Assembly: GCF_036014175.1 (NCBI RefSeq)
Contig: NZ_CP107917.1
Span: 2,170,001-2,234,000, forward strand
Direction of reading: 5' to 3'
From: Streptomyces sp. NBC_00443
GTDB lineage: Bacteria; Actinomycetota; Actinomycetes; Streptomycetales; Streptomycetaceae
Length of the DNA stretch: 64,000 bases
Positions within the stretch are counted from its first letter, which is position 1; every line of letters begins with the position of its first letter. A model generated the notes under the pieces. It had not been told where the DNA came from, searched no databases, and was given only the letters and a program-made list of their open reading frames with translations. Below are positions 8,609 through 16,228 of this stretch, in pieces. A program made the translations under genes and the position numbers.

Positions 8609-8651
8609 AAGCTACACGGGCCCCTCAAGAGGGCAGTAACGGAGCGGTAAC
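8609..8651 (-). promoter_or_regulatory. Predicted SARP-dependent promoter of the amino-sugar operon
   Basis: Minus strand: GTTACCG-CTCC-GTTACTG (8651..8634), then 19 bases, then TAGCTT (8614..8609). This is the clearest of the heptamer pairs, with five of seven bases identical between the repeats. The start codon is 146 bp downstream of the -10 box. Confidence 0.65.
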
Positions 8652-8660
8652 CACCGGCTC

Positions 8661-8704
8661 TTTACCCTTCGATGACCGGCTGATGGAACGGCCGACCATA
8701 CCGT
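8661..8704 (+). promoter_or_regulatory. Predicted SARP-dependent promoter of the NTF2/ethylmalonyl-CoA operon
   Basis: Plus strand: TTTACCC-TTCG-ATGACCG (8661..8678), then 20 bases, then TACCGT (8699..8704). It fits the cluster motif less exactly than the minus-strand promoter beside it, but keeps the 11-bp phase and the distance to a TANNNT box. Confidence 0.5.
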
Positions 8705-8789
8705 GTGACGGCGCTTTTGCAATTCCGTGGCGCAACCACGCCGAAGACACAGCGGCGCCGAATTCACCAAGAATGGGAGCGGTATCGCC

Positions 8790-9179
8790 ATGACCGTAGC
8801 CAGCGACGAGCTGACCAAAGAAGTCCTCGCGCACGCCGAGAACTACGTTCGTGCCTTCAACTCGGGCGACGCAGCCGCTGTCGATCGGCTCTACACCGAG
8901 GACGCGGTCTCCGTCTGGGAAAAGGGAAAGCCGGTGAGCGGCGTGGAGCGCAGGGCCGGTCTCGCCGAATACCTGGCGCAGAAGCCGGTGATGAGGATCG
9001 AGATTCTCGAGTCGTACGTCATCTCCGACACCGCGCTGCTCGCCGTGGACTGGACGATCGACATCCCCACGCCGCAGGGCACCGAGCGCCAGCAGGGCAT
9101 CGGCGTGGACGTGCTGCGCCGCGGCACCGACGGCCAGTGGCGCTTCGCCATCGACAACCCCTACGGCACGGACATCTGA
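8790..9179 (+). CDS. Small NTF2-fold (SnoaL-like) protein, copy 1
   Basis: The 129-aa protein has the NTF2/SnoaL pattern: an N-terminal helix pair ending FNSGDAAAVDRLYTEDAVSVW and a curved sheet with LLAVDWTIDIP and GQWRFAIDNPYG. Members include polyketide cyclases, ketosteroid isomerases and epoxide hydrolases; the fold alone does not give the reaction. ATG 8790 follows GGGAGCGG. It is the first gene of the operon that ends with the unknown protein at 13547. In this cluster it is a candidate for ring closure or isomerisation of the polyketide-derived amine. No signal peptide. Confidence 0.75.
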   Translation: MTVASDELTKEVLAHAENYVRAFNSGDAAAVDRLYTEDAVSVWEKGKPVSGVERRAGLAEYLAQKPVMRIEILESYVISDTALLAVDWTIDIPTPQGTERQQGIGVDVLRRGTDGQWRFAIDNPYGTDI

Positions 9180-9254
9180 CCCGCCCCTCCCCCACCCGTC
9201 CCGGCGGCCGCGCCGGCTGCCCGCACCCCGACCACGAAGCGAGGAATCCCGACC

Positions 9255-9653
9255 ATGAGCCAGGCCCTGGACCTCACCCTCACCGACGACCCGCACCAGC
9301 AGAACGACGTGTTCACCGACGCCTTCAACTCCGGTGAGGGCGCCATCTTCGACCAGCTGTACCGGTCGGACGCGATCTCCAACCTCACCGGTCAGACACT
9401 GACCGGCCCCGCCCGCACTCAGGCCATCACGGAGTTCCTCGCCACCAAGCCGACGCTGACCGCCAAGGTGCAGCGGACGTACCGGACCGGCGACACGATG
9501 CTGCTGATCGTGGACTTCTCGGTGGAGGCCGTGGGTGCGGACGGCACCCCGGAAAAGCTCGACGGTCGGTGCACGGACGTGCTCGTGCGGGACGAGAACG
9601 GCAAGTGGATCATGGCGATCGACCGTCCGGTGATGCACACCCCGAACACCTAG
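9255..9653 (+). CDS. Small NTF2-fold (SnoaL-like) protein, copy 2
   Basis: The 132-aa protein is a diverged paralogue of the preceding gene: FNSGEGAIFDQLYRSDAISNL and GKWIMAIDRPV align with the same segments of copy 1. Tandem duplication followed by divergence suggests either a heterodimer or two successive steps. The ATG at 9255 follows GAGGAATCCCGACC. It lies 75 bp after copy 1 and 42 bp before ccr, so it is probably co-transcribed. Function unknown beyond the fold. Confidence 0.75.
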   Translation: MSQALDLTLTDDPHQQNDVFTDAFNSGEGAIFDQLYRSDAISNLTGQTLTGPARTQAITEFLATKPTLTAKVQRTYRTGDTMLLIVDFSVEAVGADGTPEKLDGRCTDVLVRDENGKWIMAIDRPVMHTPNT

Positions 9654-9695
9654 GCCCGCCGCCCCGCAGACCCCATCTCACGAGAACGGATCACG

Positions 9696-11021
9696 ATGGA
9701 TTCTCTGACCGAGGCTCTCCTTTCGGGTGCTCCGGAGGAGGTTCTTGCGCGCGAGAAGCTGCCGGACCATTTCGACGCCGCCCATCTGCGCGCCGAGGAC
9801 GTCGGTATGTTCGAGGGAGCGCAGGACAAGGACGTACGCCGGTCCATCCGGGTGGGCCCGGTGGCCATGCCGGAACTGGCGCCGGACGAGGTGCTGGTGG
9901 CGGTCATGGCCAGCGCGATCAACTACAACACGGTGTGGTCCGCCACCTTCGAACCGGTGCCGACCTTCCGGTTCCTGGAGCGCTTCGGCCGCCAGGGCGG
10001 CCACGCCGCCCGGCACGACCTTCCGTACCAGGTGATCGGCTCGGACGCCTCCGGTGTCGTGGTGCGGGTCGGCTCCGGCGTACGACGCTGGCGCCCGGGT
10101 GCCCACGTCGTCGTCTCGTGCGTCCAGGTGGACGACCACGAGCCGGCCACGCACGCGGACGCCATGCTGGGGGCCGAGCAGCGCATCTGGGGATACGAGA
10201 CGAACTTCGGCGGCCTTGCCCGGTACGCCGTGGTCAAGGCCAGTCAACTGCTGCCGAAGCCGGGCCATCTGACCTGGGAGGAGTCGGCCGGTGTACTGCT
10301 CACCGCGGCGACCTCCTACCGCATGCTGATCAGCGACAAGGGCGCCCGCATCAAGCTCGGTGACGTGGTGCTGATCTGGGGCGCGACCGGTGGCCTCGGG
10401 GCGTTCGCTGTGCAACTGGTCAAACAGGCCGGCGGGATCCCGGTCGGAGTGGTCGGTTCCGAGCAGAAGGCGAAGGCCCTGCGCGCCCTGGGCTGCGATG
10501 TGATCGTCAACCGGACGGAGATCGGCCTGGGCGACGCGACGACGCCCGAGGAGACCATCGAGCAGGGCAAGCGCCTGGGGCGGTTCATCCGCCGCGAGGT
10601 CGGCGAGGACCCCAGCGTCGCCTTCGACTACATCGGCCGGGCCACGTTCGGCGTCTCGGTGTTCGTCGTACGCCGTGGCGGCACCGTGGTCACGTGCGGC
10701 TCCAGCACCGGCTATCAGCACACCTACGACAACCGCTATCTGTGGATGAACTCCAAGCGGATCGTCGGCAGTCACGCCGCGAACCTCCAGGAACAGGCCG
10801 AGCTGAACCGGCTGGTCGCGCTCGGCAAAATCGCCCCCGTGCTCTCGTCGGTGTACCGCCTGGACGAGGTGGGCGAGGCGGCCCGACTGGTGCAGACCAA
10901 CCAGCACCTCGGAAAGGTCGCCGTGCTGTGCCAGGCACCCCAGGAGGGCCTCGGGGTCACCGACCCGCAGCTGCGGGAGAGGATCGGCGCCGACGCGCTC
11001 AATCCGCTGCGGAGCCTGTGA
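9696..11021 (+). CDS. ccr: Crotonyl-CoA carboxylase/reductase
   Basis: The 441-aa medium-chain reductase has the CCR signatures AINYNTVWSATFEPVPTF, DLPYQVIGSDASGVVVRVG, EQRIWGYETNFGG and the NADPH motif IWGATGGLGAFAVQLVKQAGG. CCRs reductively carboxylate crotonyl-CoA to (2S)-ethylmalonyl-CoA. Length is normal for the family. The stop (TGA 11019..11021) overlaps the next ATG, coupling it to KAS III. With the two following genes it forms a complete route from acetyl/malonyl units to an ethylmalonyl-type extender or a butyryl unit. The only non-malonyl AT in the PKS is that of module 4. Confidence 0.95.
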   Translation: MDSLTEALLSGAPEEVLAREKLPDHFDAAHLRAEDVGMFEGAQDKDVRRSIRVGPVAMPELAPDEVLVAVMASAINYNTVWSATFEPVPTFRFLERFGRQGGHAARHDLPYQVIGSDASGVVVRVGSGVRRWRPGAHVVVSCVQVDDHEPATHADAMLGAEQRIWGYETNFGGLARYAVVKASQLLPKPGHLTWEESAGVLLTAATSYRMLISDKGARIKLGDVVLIWGATGGLGAFAVQLVKQAGGIPVGVVGSEQKAKALRALGCDVIVNRTEIGLGDATTPEETIEQGKRLGRFIRREVGEDPSVAFDYIGRATFGVSVFVVRRGGTVVTCGSSTGYQHTYDNRYLWMNSKRIVGSHAANLQEQAELNRLVALGKIAPVLSSVYRLDEVGEAARLVQTNQHLGKVAVLCQAPQEGLGVTDPQLRERIGADALNPLRSL

Positions 11022-12019
11022 TGGACGAGCGGCCCATCGGGATCCTGGGCACGGGCTCCTACCTTCCCAAGGACGAGGTCGGCAACGACGAGATCGCCGC
11101 CCGGGTGGGAGTCAGCCCGCAGTGGATCGAGGAGCGCACTCACATCACCGCCCGGCGTTTCGCCGCGCCGCACGAGGCGACCTCGGACCTGGCGGTGCGG
11201 GCCGCCGAACGCGCGCTGGAGTCGGCGGGACTGGCCGCCGGCGACATCGACTACCTCATCGTGTCCACGTCCACGCCGGACTCCCCTCAGCCCCCGACGG
11301 CGTACCACGTCCAGCGAGGTCTGGACGCCCATGCCGCGGTTTGCTTCGACGTCAATGTCGTGTGCAGCGGCTTCGTCTACGCACTCGAGGTCGCGCGCCG
11401 GCTGCTCGCCGGACGCCCGGGAGGCCGGGCGCTGGTCGTCGGCGCCGATGTGTACTCGCGGATCCTGGACTTCAAGGACCGGCGTACGGCCGTGCTGATG
11501 GCGGACGGGGCGGGCGCCGCCGTGGTCGGGGAGGTCGAGCCGCCCCGCGGATTCATCGACGTGGAGCTGGCCAGCCGCAGCGACGGCCACCGACTGATCC
11601 GGGTCGAGGCGGGCGGCAGCCGGCTGCCGGCGTCCGAGCGGACCCTGCGGGAGGGCTCGCACTTCTTTCGCATGGAGGGTCGCGAGGTACGGGACTTCGT
11701 GCTGGAGAACTTTCCCGGCCTCGTCGAGACGTTGTGCCGACGTGCGGGTGTGTCCCGGGACCGGATCGACCACTTCGTGCCTCATCAGCCCAACGGGGTC
11801 ATGCTCTCGCAGATCGTCGAACGGTCCGGCCTGGAGGCCGCCATGACCCACCGGACCCTCGCCCGGTACGGCAATCCCGGCAACGCCGCCGTCGCCGTGA
11901 CGCTCGACGCGGCGAACCGGCAAGGCCATCTCAACGACGGCGACATCGTGCTGCTCGCGGGTTTCGGGGGCGGCATGTCGATGGGCGCCGGCCTCATCCG
12001 CTGGGGAGTGACAGCATGA
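11021..12019 (+). CDS. 3-oxoacyl-ACP synthase III (FabH-like)
   Basis: The 332-aa protein has the KAS III triad: Cys in DVNVVCSGFVYAL, His in PHQPNGVM and Asn in RYGNPGNAAVAV. It begins IGILGTGSYLPKDEV. Between ccr and a 3-hydroxyacyl-CoA dehydrogenase it most likely condenses acetyl-CoA with malonyl-CoA or malonyl-ACP to an acetoacetyl thioester, the first step towards crotonyl-CoA. ATG 11021 sits in a TGATG junction with ccr, and the stop overlaps the next ATG. The set resembles the small precursor operons of other Streptomyces polyketide clusters. Confidence 0.92.
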   Translation: MDERPIGILGTGSYLPKDEVGNDEIAARVGVSPQWIEERTHITARRFAAPHEATSDLAVRAAERALESAGLAAGDIDYLIVSTSTPDSPQPPTAYHVQRGLDAHAAVCFDVNVVCSGFVYALEVARRLLAGRPGGRALVVGADVYSRILDFKDRRTAVLMADGAGAAVVGEVEPPRGFIDVELASRSDGHRLIRVEAGGSRLPASERTLREGSHFFRMEGREVRDFVLENFPGLVETLCRRAGVSRDRIDHFVPHQPNGVMLSQIVERSGLEAAMTHRTLARYGNPGNAAVAVTLDAANRQGHLNDGDIVLLAGFGGGMSMGAGLIRWGVTA

Positions 12020-12900
12020 CCACGACTGTGCAGAGCGCGCCGGACATCCACCGGGTCGGCGTCGTCGGCTGCGGCCAGATGGGCGCCGGGATAGCCGAGA
12101 TCTGCGCCAAGGCGGGCCTGGACGTGACCGTGGTGGTCTCGCGTCCGGAATCCATCGCCCCGGGACGCCGGCGCATCGAGGCGTCGCTCGACCGGGCGGT
12201 GGGCAAGGGGAAGCTGACCGGGGAACAACGGGATGCCGCCCTGGCCGGCATCAACCTGACGGCCGATCTCGACGAACTGGCCGACCGGCAGTTCGTCATC
12301 GAGTCCATACGCGAGGACGAGAGCGCTAAGGTCGAGCTCTTCGCCCGCCTGGACACGATCGTCAAGGATCCGGAGGCGATCCTGGCCTCCAACACCTCCT
12401 CCCTGCCCATCATGCGACTGGGGCGTTCCACCGGCCGCCCTCAGCGGGTGGTCGGAGTCCACTTCTTCAGCCCGGTGCCGGTGCTGCCGCTGGTGGAGCT
12501 GACGGGGTCGCTGCTGACCGAGGACGAGGTCCGCGATCGCACCGAGCGCTTCGTGACGGACGTGCTCGGCAAGCAGGTGATCCGTACCGAGGACCGGGCC
12601 GGCTTCGTCGTCAACGCCCTGCTGATCCCGTATCTGCTGGCCGCCGTGCGCATGGTGGAGTCGGGATTTGCCACCGCCGAGGTCATCGACCGGGCCATGC
12701 GGCTGGGCTGCTCCCATCCCATGGGCCCGCTGCGGCTCGCGGACCTGATCGGACTCGATGTCGTCGCCTCGATCGCGGACTCGCTGTACGAGGAGTTCAA
12801 GGAGCCGCTGTACGCCCCGCCGTCGCTGCTCGTGCGCATGGTCGAAGGCGGCATGCTCGGGCGCAAGACGGCGCACGGCTTCTACTCGTATGCCGACTGA
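12016..12900 (+). CDS. 3-hydroxybutyryl-CoA dehydrogenase
   Basis: The 294-aa protein has the Rossmann motif VGVVGCGQMGAGIAEICAKAG, the segment ASNTSSLPI with the substrate-binding Ser, the catalytic His in GVHFFSPVPVLPLVEL, and a C-terminal dimer domain (DRAGFVVNALLIPYL). It reduces acetoacetyl-CoA to 3-hydroxybutyryl-CoA with NAD(P)H; a general enoyl-CoA hydratase would then give crotonyl-CoA for CCR. It overlaps the KAS III stop by four bases (ATGA). The stop is followed by an 87-bp gap with a hexanucleotide repeat before the flavin reductase. Confidence 0.93.
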   Translation: MTTTVQSAPDIHRVGVVGCGQMGAGIAEICAKAGLDVTVVVSRPESIAPGRRRIEASLDRAVGKGKLTGEQRDAALAGINLTADLDELADRQFVIESIREDESAKVELFARLDTIVKDPEAILASNTSSLPIMRLGRSTGRPQRVVGVHFFSPVPVLPLVELTGSLLTEDEVRDRTERFVTDVLGKQVIRTEDRAGFVVNALLIPYLLAAVRMVESGFATAEVIDRAMRLGCSHPMGPLRLADLIGLDVVASIADSLYEEFKEPLYAPPSLLVRMVEGGMLGRKTAHGFYSYAD

Positions 12901-12933
12901 CGGGGCCGACGGCACCGCTCCCCACGTTCCTCG

Positions 12934-12973
12934 TCTCAGTCTCAGTCTCAGTCTCAGTCTCAGTCTCAGTCTC
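12934..12973 (+). repeat. Hexanucleotide tandem repeat (TCTCAG), 6.7 copies
   Basis: Six perfect TCTCAG units plus TCTC fill 12934..12973, just before the ribosome site GGAGG (12976..12980) of the flavin reductase gene. Perfect microsatellites of this length are uncommon in Streptomyces non-coding DNA. Being a multiple of three, copy-number change would not shift a frame, but it would change leader length. Confidence 0.95.
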
Positions 12974-12987
12974 CCGGAGGTTTCAGG

Positions 12988-13518
12988 ATGAGTTCCACGA
13001 CCGCCTCGGAGGGCGCCGAGGCGCTCCGGGCGACGCCGATCGAGCTGCGCGAGGCGATGTCGCGGTTCGCGACCGGTGTCGTCGTCTTGAGCGTCGGCGG
13101 CGACCACATCCACGCGATGACCGCCAACGCCTTCAGCTCCGTCTCCCTCACTCCGCCCACCGTGCTGTGCTGTGTGTCCCACAGCGCGGTGATGCACAAG
13201 GCGATCACGGCCGAGCGACGTTTCGGTGTGTCGGTCCTCAGCGCGGACCACGAGGGCCTGGCACGTCACTTCGCGGACAAGAACCGGCCGTTGGGTGCCG
13301 AGCAGTTCGACGGGGTCGACTGGGAGCCCGGCCCGCTGACGCGGGCGCCGCTGTTGCGGGGCGCGCTGGCCTGGCTGGAGTGCGAGCTGTCAGAGTTCCA
13401 CGACTCGGGGGACCACTCGATATTCATCGGGGACGTGGCCGGCGCGCGCAGCGGATCGACCGGTGACGGTCTGCTCTTCTTCGGTGGCCGGTTCCAACAC
13501 ACCATGTCCCGTCACTGA
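12988..13518 (+). CDS. NAD(P)H:flavin oxidoreductase (HpaC/ActVB-like)
   Basis: The 176-aa protein has the flavin reductase pattern: MSRFATGVVVLSVGG, MTANAFSSVSLTPPTVLCCVSHSA, FGVSVLSADHEGLARHFA, and a C-terminal GRFQHTM. Such proteins reduce FMN or FAD and hand it to a class D monooxygenase. The cluster has two of these (1953..3125 and 17862..19034) but one reductase, so it probably serves both. ATG 12988 follows GGAGG at good spacing. It is the sixth gene of the operon starting at 8790. Confidence 0.9.
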   Translation: MSSTTASEGAEALRATPIELREAMSRFATGVVVLSVGGDHIHAMTANAFSSVSLTPPTVLCCVSHSAVMHKAITAERRFGVSVLSADHEGLARHFADKNRPLGAEQFDGVDWEPGPLTRAPLLRGALAWLECELSEFHDSGDHSIFIGDVAGARSGSTGDGLLFFGGRFQHTMSRH

Positions 13519-13546
13519 GTGACCGCCGCGGGGGGATGAGCAGCCA

Positions 13547-14107
13547 ATGCGTACCGGGACCGAAGCCGAGGACAGCCTCGGCGTGGTGGACGCGGCCGCC
13601 GCGGGGCGCTGGTTCACCGAGGCTCTCACCGAGGGGCTGGCGCGGGCAACGGCACAGCGCGACCGCACGGCAGCCGACCGCTCGTCCGCCGGACGTACCG
13701 TCACCGGCCCCCCGCCCGCCGGCCGGAGAGTGTCGGAAACAGAGCCGGCCGCTCCCTTCGCGACCGCCGTGCTGACCGCTTTCGAGGCGTCTCTCGCCCG
13801 CGCGCTCACCACGGCGGAACGCCGTGACAGCACCCTGCGCTCGGCCCTCTCCCACGAGGCCCGCAGGGTGCTGCTCGGCACGCTCGACGCCAGGCGAGGC
13901 ACGGCGGAACGCTCCGCCGTCCGAGACGGGCGAACGAAGCTGTCGGCTCGGCACCGGGCACTGGTGTCCGCGCTGGTCCTGGAATGTCTCGTCCTCGTCC
14001 TGGCCGAGCGTCCGCACCCCGCGGACGCTCCCGAGCACCTCCACTCCCTGGCACGTGAACTGGGCCGGTCCACGCGCGCGGCGTTGACGAGCACCGGTCG
14101 CTCCTGA
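13547..14107 (+). CDS. Unknown protein, mostly helical
   Basis: I do not recognise this 186-aa protein. Codon bias (G/C at third positions) supports this frame rather than the overlapping ones. The N-terminal 65 residues are polar and low in complexity; two Ala/Leu/Arg-rich helical stretches follow (AVLTAFEASLARALTTAERR and RHRALVSALVLECLVLVLAE). There is no clear transmembrane segment and no known motif. GGGGGATGAGC lies upstream of ATG 13547, 28 bp after the flavin reductase stop, so it is probably the last gene of the operon. An overlapping ATG at 13536 opens only a 79-codon frame with poor codon bias. Confidence 0.5.
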   Translation: MRTGTEAEDSLGVVDAAAAGRWFTEALTEGLARATAQRDRTAADRSSAGRTVTGPPPAGRRVSETEPAAPFATAVLTAFEASLARALTTAERRDSTLRSALSHEARRVLLGTLDARRGTAERSAVRDGRTKLSARHRALVSALVLECLVLVLAERPHPADAPEHLHSLARELGRSTRAALTSTGRS

Positions 14108-14123
14108 GCCAGGGTGTCCCTCG

Positions 14124-14141
14124 ATTACCGGGCCGTTACCG
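14124..14141 (+). promoter_or_regulatory. Predicted SARP operator upstream of the amine oxidase gene
   Basis: ATTACCG-GGCC-GTTACCG gives two heptamers that differ at one position, at 11-bp phase and in the plus orientation. No TANNNT box lies at the 19-base distance seen at other sites, so the exact promoter is unclear. Confidence 0.5.
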
Positions 14142-14293
14142 CACGATGGCAATGGCCGAATTCCTCACCCGTAAGGTGGGTTCGGATCCTGCGGCGCGAT
14201 GCAAGCCGACGGGGTCGCCCCGTGTTCTCGTGCCCACCGGCGCGGGTCCGCGCACGGGTGCCAACGGGGGAATTGAAGGGAGACAGGACAGCC

Positions 14294-14338
14294 ATGGTCT
14301 CGACCTGCGCGCCACGGGCTGCGGTCCAGCACCTCTGA
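14294..14338 (+). CDS. Possible 14-residue leader peptide
   Basis: ATG 14294 follows AAGGGAGACAGGACAGCC, a fair ribosome site, and encodes MVSTCAPRAAVQHL before TGA. It lies inside the long leader of the amine oxidase gene. I know no family for it. It may be chance; conservation in relatives would be needed to accept it. Confidence 0.2.
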   Translation: MVSTCAPRAAVQHL

Positions 14339-14648
14339 CAGCATGCGCGGACGGCGTGTCGCCGCCGCCCGACCCGACAGTCCGTGTCCAACGCGCCGTT
14401 CACCATGTCCGGAACCCACCCCTGCGCGGGTGACCGCCGTTCCGACGTGTTCCATACGGCCGCCCGTCGCGTCCGTCTCCTGGTCCCCGCCCCGGTGACG
14501 AGCAACGTGCTGACGCGGATCCCCTCACACACACGCGATGCCCGACGCAGGTGCATTCGGCCGCAGCTCGCGTCGGGACATCACGTCGTCCACACAGGCT
14601 CGCCACCTCTCCCCGTCGTCTTGGAACGGGGTCATCAAGGAAGGCACC

Positions 14649-16085
14649 ATGAACGCTGAAGACAAGCTGCCCGGTTCCGGACCAAGGCATGCGGCCTCGC
14701 GCCGAATGGTTCTGAAGGCCACCGGGGCCACCGCGCTGGTGGCCGGACTCGGCGCCGCCGCGTTGAACACCGCCCGTGCCGACGGTCCCGAGGACGCGCC
14801 CACGGATGTCGTCGTCATCGGTGCGGGTTTCGCGGGTGCCACCGCCGCCCGGGAACTCACGGCCAAGGGACTGAGCGTGCGGGTACTGGAGGCCCGTGAC
14901 CGCGTCGGCGGCCGCGTGTGGACCTCCTCGTTCGTCGGCGAGCAGGTCGAAATGGGGGGAACCTGGGTCGACCGCAAGCAGAAGCACGTCTGGGCGGAGA
15001 TCGAGCGGTACGGCATGCGTATCGTCTCGGACGCCGCGCCGACCCGTGCCTTCCTGCCCACAGCGACCGGCTTTCGTGAGATGCCCCCCGCGGAGGTGTA
15101 CGCCCGCCAGTCGGAACTGATCACCCCGTTCTTCGACGGTTCGCGCGATTACTTCCCCCGTCCCTTCGAGCCGCTTTATCGCGAGAACCTGGTGCGTCCG
15201 GTCGACGCCCTGTCGATGCGTGACCGGCTCGACCAGTTGCGTTACAGCGCGGACGACGAACTACTGATCAGCAACACCGTCGGTGGGCTGACCGGTTCGG
15301 CGTCGACGATCGGTCTCGCTTGCGTCGCCCACTGGTGGTCGCTGTCCGGCTGGAGCTTCGACGGTTACATGAGCGTCAATACCGACCGCCCGGAAGCGGG
15401 GTCCACCGCCCTGGTCAAGGCGATCCTCGACGACTCCCGGGTCACACCGATGCTGCGCTCGCCGGTGGCGTCCGTCACGGACGACGGTCGCAAGGTGAAG
15501 GTGACCACGCGTGCCGGCAAGACGTACACCGCGCGCGCCGTGGTCGTCGCCGTGCCCGTGAACACCTGGAACACCATCGCCTTCACCCCGGGGCTGCCCG
15601 CCGAGTACACCAGGCTGTCCACGGACGGCATGGGCGTACGGACCTCCCAGAAGTTCCTCATGCACGTGCGGGGCGCGGACCTCGGCCGCTTCTACGTGGA
15701 GGGCCAGGCCGGCGCGCCCTTGCTGAACGTGGTGCCCTTCAAGGAACGTGCGGACGGCAACATCATGATCGGTTTCTCGGCCAACTCCGCCTTCGACCCG
15801 ACCAACACCGCAGCGTTGCAGGCCGAGTTGCGCAAGGCCGTGCCCGGCATCGAGGTCGTGGCGGTGAAGGCCCAGCACTGGGGCCGTGACCCGTACTCCC
15901 GTGGCGGCTGGGCGGTACGGCGGCCCGGGGTGCTGACCGGTCCGCTCAGGTCGGTCCAGCAGCCCCGGGGCCGGGTGGCGTTCGCCACCGGCGACATAGC
16001 CAACGGCTGGCACGGGTTCATGGACGGTGCCATCGAGACCGGATTCACCGCGGCGGCCCAGGTGGCCGAAATCCTCGGCGGGTGA
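14649..16085 (+). CDS. Tat-exported flavin amine oxidase
   Basis: The 478-aa protein opens with a twin-arginine signal: SRRMVLKATGATALVAGL, a hydrophobic core and an ARA cleavage site near residue 45. The mature part is a flavin-containing amine oxidase: VVVIGAGFAGATAARELTAKG (FAD), VLEARDRVGGRVWT, GGTWVD, and a C-terminal ATGDIANGWHGFMDGAIETG. Such enzymes oxidise amines to imines or aldehydes with release of H2O2, and Tat export places it outside the cell with FAD already bound. ATG 14649 follows AAGGAAGG. In the cluster it would act on the finished or nearly finished amine after export. It has no close partner gene; the P450 gene follows after 143 bp with its own promoter. Confidence 0.85.
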   Translation: MNAEDKLPGSGPRHAASRRMVLKATGATALVAGLGAAALNTARADGPEDAPTDVVVIGAGFAGATAARELTAKGLSVRVLEARDRVGGRVWTSSFVGEQVEMGGTWVDRKQKHVWAEIERYGMRIVSDAAPTRAFLPTATGFREMPPAEVYARQSELITPFFDGSRDYFPRPFEPLYRENLVRPVDALSMRDRLDQLRYSADDELLISNTVGGLTGSASTIGLACVAHWWSLSGWSFDGYMSVNTDRPEAGSTALVKAILDDSRVTPMLRSPVASVTDDGRKVKVTTRAGKTYTARAVVVAVPVNTWNTIAFTPGLPAEYTRLSTDGMGVRTSQKFLMHVRGADLGRFYVEGQAGAPLLNVVPFKERADGNIMIGFSANSAFDPTNTAALQAELRKAVPGIEVVAVKAQHWGRDPYSRGGWAVRRPGVLTGPLRSVQQPRGRVAFATGDIANGWHGFMDGAIETGFTAAAQVAEILGG

Positions 16086-16124
16086 TTTGAGCCGGCGCCG
16101 CCCGGACGGGCGCGCGGCCACCTG

Positions 16125-16167
16125 ATTACCGACGCGTGACTGTGCCCTGGGCCGCCCGCCCTAGCGT
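16125..16167 (+). promoter_or_regulatory. Predicted SARP-dependent promoter of the P450-ferredoxin operon
   Basis: ATTACCG-ACGC-GTGACTG (16125..16142) is followed after exactly 19 bases by TAGCGT (16162..16167), about 62 bp before the P450 ATG. Heptamers, phase and -10 box match the glycosyltransferase promoter at 695..737 closely. Confidence 0.65.
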
Positions 16168-16228
16168 GTTCACCGGTTTCCGGTCGGCTCGGGCACATGT
16201 GTCCCCAACCCAGGCGAGAGGCTATTCA

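Larger units (their letters stand above)
8464..8789. other. Divergent promoter region, sugar operon / PKS-precursor operon
   Basis: This 326-bp region has no supported gene. It carries two back-to-back SARP-type promoters, one for each direction (8609..8651 minus, 8661..8704 plus), separated by only nine bases. One activator could thus switch on both operons together. Confidence 0.6.
14108..14648. other. Long leader/intergenic region before the amine oxidase
   Basis: This 541-bp stretch has no supported long gene. It holds a heptamer pair of the cluster motif (14124..14141) and one short frame with a good ribosome site (14294..14338). If transcription starts near the heptamer pair, the amine oxidase mRNA would have a leader of more than 450 bases. 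Confidence 0.5.

Noticed and set aside
13536..13775. ATG 13536 with a 79-codon frame overlapping the unknown gene
   Set aside because: Poor codon bias and Pro/Arg-rich translation; the frame starting at 13547 has normal bias over its whole length.
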